Origin: Isochrysis galbana
Lineage: Eukaryota > Haptophyta > Isochrysidales > Isochrysidaceae
DNA: 64,000 nucleotides
Reading direction: 5' to 3'
Assembly (NCBI GenBank): GCA_018136815.1
Contig: CM030935.1
Coordinates: 4,042,299 to 4,106,298 of the forward strand
Shown here piece by piece: positions 63,087-64,000 of this stretch. The number at the start of each line of letters is the position of its first letter. Within the stretch, counting starts at the first letter, position 1. The notes beneath the pieces are model-generated. The model ran no database searches, was not told the DNA's origin, and was given only the letters and a program-made list of their open reading frames with translations. Position numbers and translations under genes: made by a program.

Positions 63087-64000
63087 CTACAATAGCTGTA
63101 GTGGTGGTGGTGGCCGATGCTGCGGCCCAAGGATCGATTTGATGTCCATGGATCTTTGCGTAGATGCGCGAGAGCTTGCGGTCCGAATCTGCGGCGATGA
63201 CGGCGCGCCGCGAAAGCTGCGCATCACTCACTTTTCCGAGACCAACCAGGATGCGGTTTTCGGGCGTGATGCTCGCCGAAATCGTGCGATAGCGCACATC
63301 ATACCCACGAGCGACGATCATGCCGATTCTCGCAATGTCGATAGCTGCACGAACGTCGAGCTGCAGAGATGACGCGACCAATTTCATCTGGTTGGATGTA
63401 TGGTTGTCTCGCTGATGATGGATATGCCGCACAGGGGGGGAGCATCGTCAATCACTACCTCATGACTACCAAGTCCACGCTTCGTGGCCGAGCAGAGAGG
63501 GCAGGGGTATTGAATGGATATTGAAGGAGATGTGGGCGTCTCGTGCGCACGCTGAAGGGTAATACCGCGCATGTGCCCGTGCGCACCTGGCAGCAGGGCA
63601 TGACCATAAAATCAACCCCGCGCTGCGTACAAATGTTGATCACATCGTCAGTCAATTGGTTGCAGCAATGCACACCAACCACAAGCACGCTAGATGGGTC
63701 CTCCTCAGAATCGAGCATCGCAGGCAGCGCCTTCCGCATGTCGCACTCAATGTGAACCAGTGGTACCGGCATTTTGCACGGGCTGCATGTATCGGAAGCC
63801 AACACATCCGGGGCCGTTGTAGCTGCAGGGTGCTGTTGGGCAATCGGAATTGAGGAAACAACCGTCCCATTCGGGCCATTGCTCTTGCTCCCCCTGGAGA
63901 CTGGACCCGCCGAATCTCCCGCCGTACTACTGCTCGCCTTGCCGTCCCAAAAGGGTGCGAGGGCATCCCGGACGTTGGCGAAGGAGGCCGGACAAAATTT
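63087..64000 (-). CDS. Methyltransferase-like protein, 3' part (partial)
   Basis: Exons 63587-64000 (runs off the window), 63232-63387 and 63087-63188 join in phase 0, giving 223 codons to a TAG stop. The intron before the last exon is only 43 nt. The first exon has VLVVGVHCCNQLTDDVI and GVDFMVMPCCQ, a strand-and-Cys-pair pattern seen in class I methyltransferases such as TRMT13-like or related proteins (VGxHxC...lxPCC). The second has DVRAAIDIARIGMIVARGYD and ITPENRILVGLGK, which probably belongs to the same fold. Low-complexity Ser/Gly fills the N-terminal part. The SAM motif would lie outside the window. Exact family uncertain. Confidence 0.55.

Overview
The window is nuclear DNA from a photosynthetic, flagellated protist, most likely a haptophyte or another alga with a red secondary plastid. 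Evidence: every multi-exon gene I could resolve uses short GT-AG introns (about 43-260 bp). One small protein starts with a signal peptide followed at once by an F-x-A-P plastid-entry motif (the ASAF type). An MsrA-like protein carries a Sec-like segment followed by a twin-arginine segment, as expected for delivery to the thylakoid lumen. Three genes are axonemal (CFAP74-like, an STPGR protein, TTLL polyglutamylase). GC is high, and about a third or more of the window is transposon-derived. The species assignment is inference.

Layout. 1-670: 5' exons of a DegT-type aminotransferase (minus). 3.8-4.3 kb: small plastid-targeted protein. 4.97-12.74 kb: a candidate PIF/Harbinger DNA transposon with two convergent genes (coiled-coil accessory protein, plus; DDE transposase, minus). 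Its intron 1 seems to hold a 3.8-kb L1-like LINE with a 17-bp target-site duplication (TSD). 14.0-19.3 kb: intronless CFAP74-like gene. 22.4-23.3 kb: HMG-CoA lyase. 25.7-26.8 kb: STPGR gene with a decayed duplicate of its last exon. 31.2-32.3 kb: YHM2-like mitochondrial carrier. 35.2-36.6 kb: DHHC-family palmitoyltransferase with a DHYC core. 40.5-41.7 kb: METTL22-like methyltransferase (minus). 43.7-47.1 kb: large coiled-coil protein of unknown role. 49.8-53.9 kb: TTLL1/9-like ligase. 54.6-55.4 kb: MsrA (minus). 57.7-60.0 kb: a five-exon gene fusing an MlaF/TGD3-type ATPase to an MlaE/TGD1-type permease. 63.1-64.0 kb: partial methyltransferase-like gene (minus).

The spaces between genes hold a set of related retroelements. 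Where full termini are visible, each starts with a short perfect hairpin (CTAxxx-loop-xxxTAG) whose two arms change together between families. The LINE-type copies follow this with an ORF1 beginning ATG-GAG-CGC-GCC. Each ends in a run of T on the sense strand, and copies are bounded by TSDs of 6-18 bp. The set includes an internally deleted LINE, LINE-derived short copies, GC-rich SINE-like elements of about 750 bp, and insertions of only about 17-23 nt that still have TSDs. I consider this the most novel part of the window. The plastid, mitochondrial, ciliary and lipid-transport genes are unrelated housekeeping genes with no operon-like logic.
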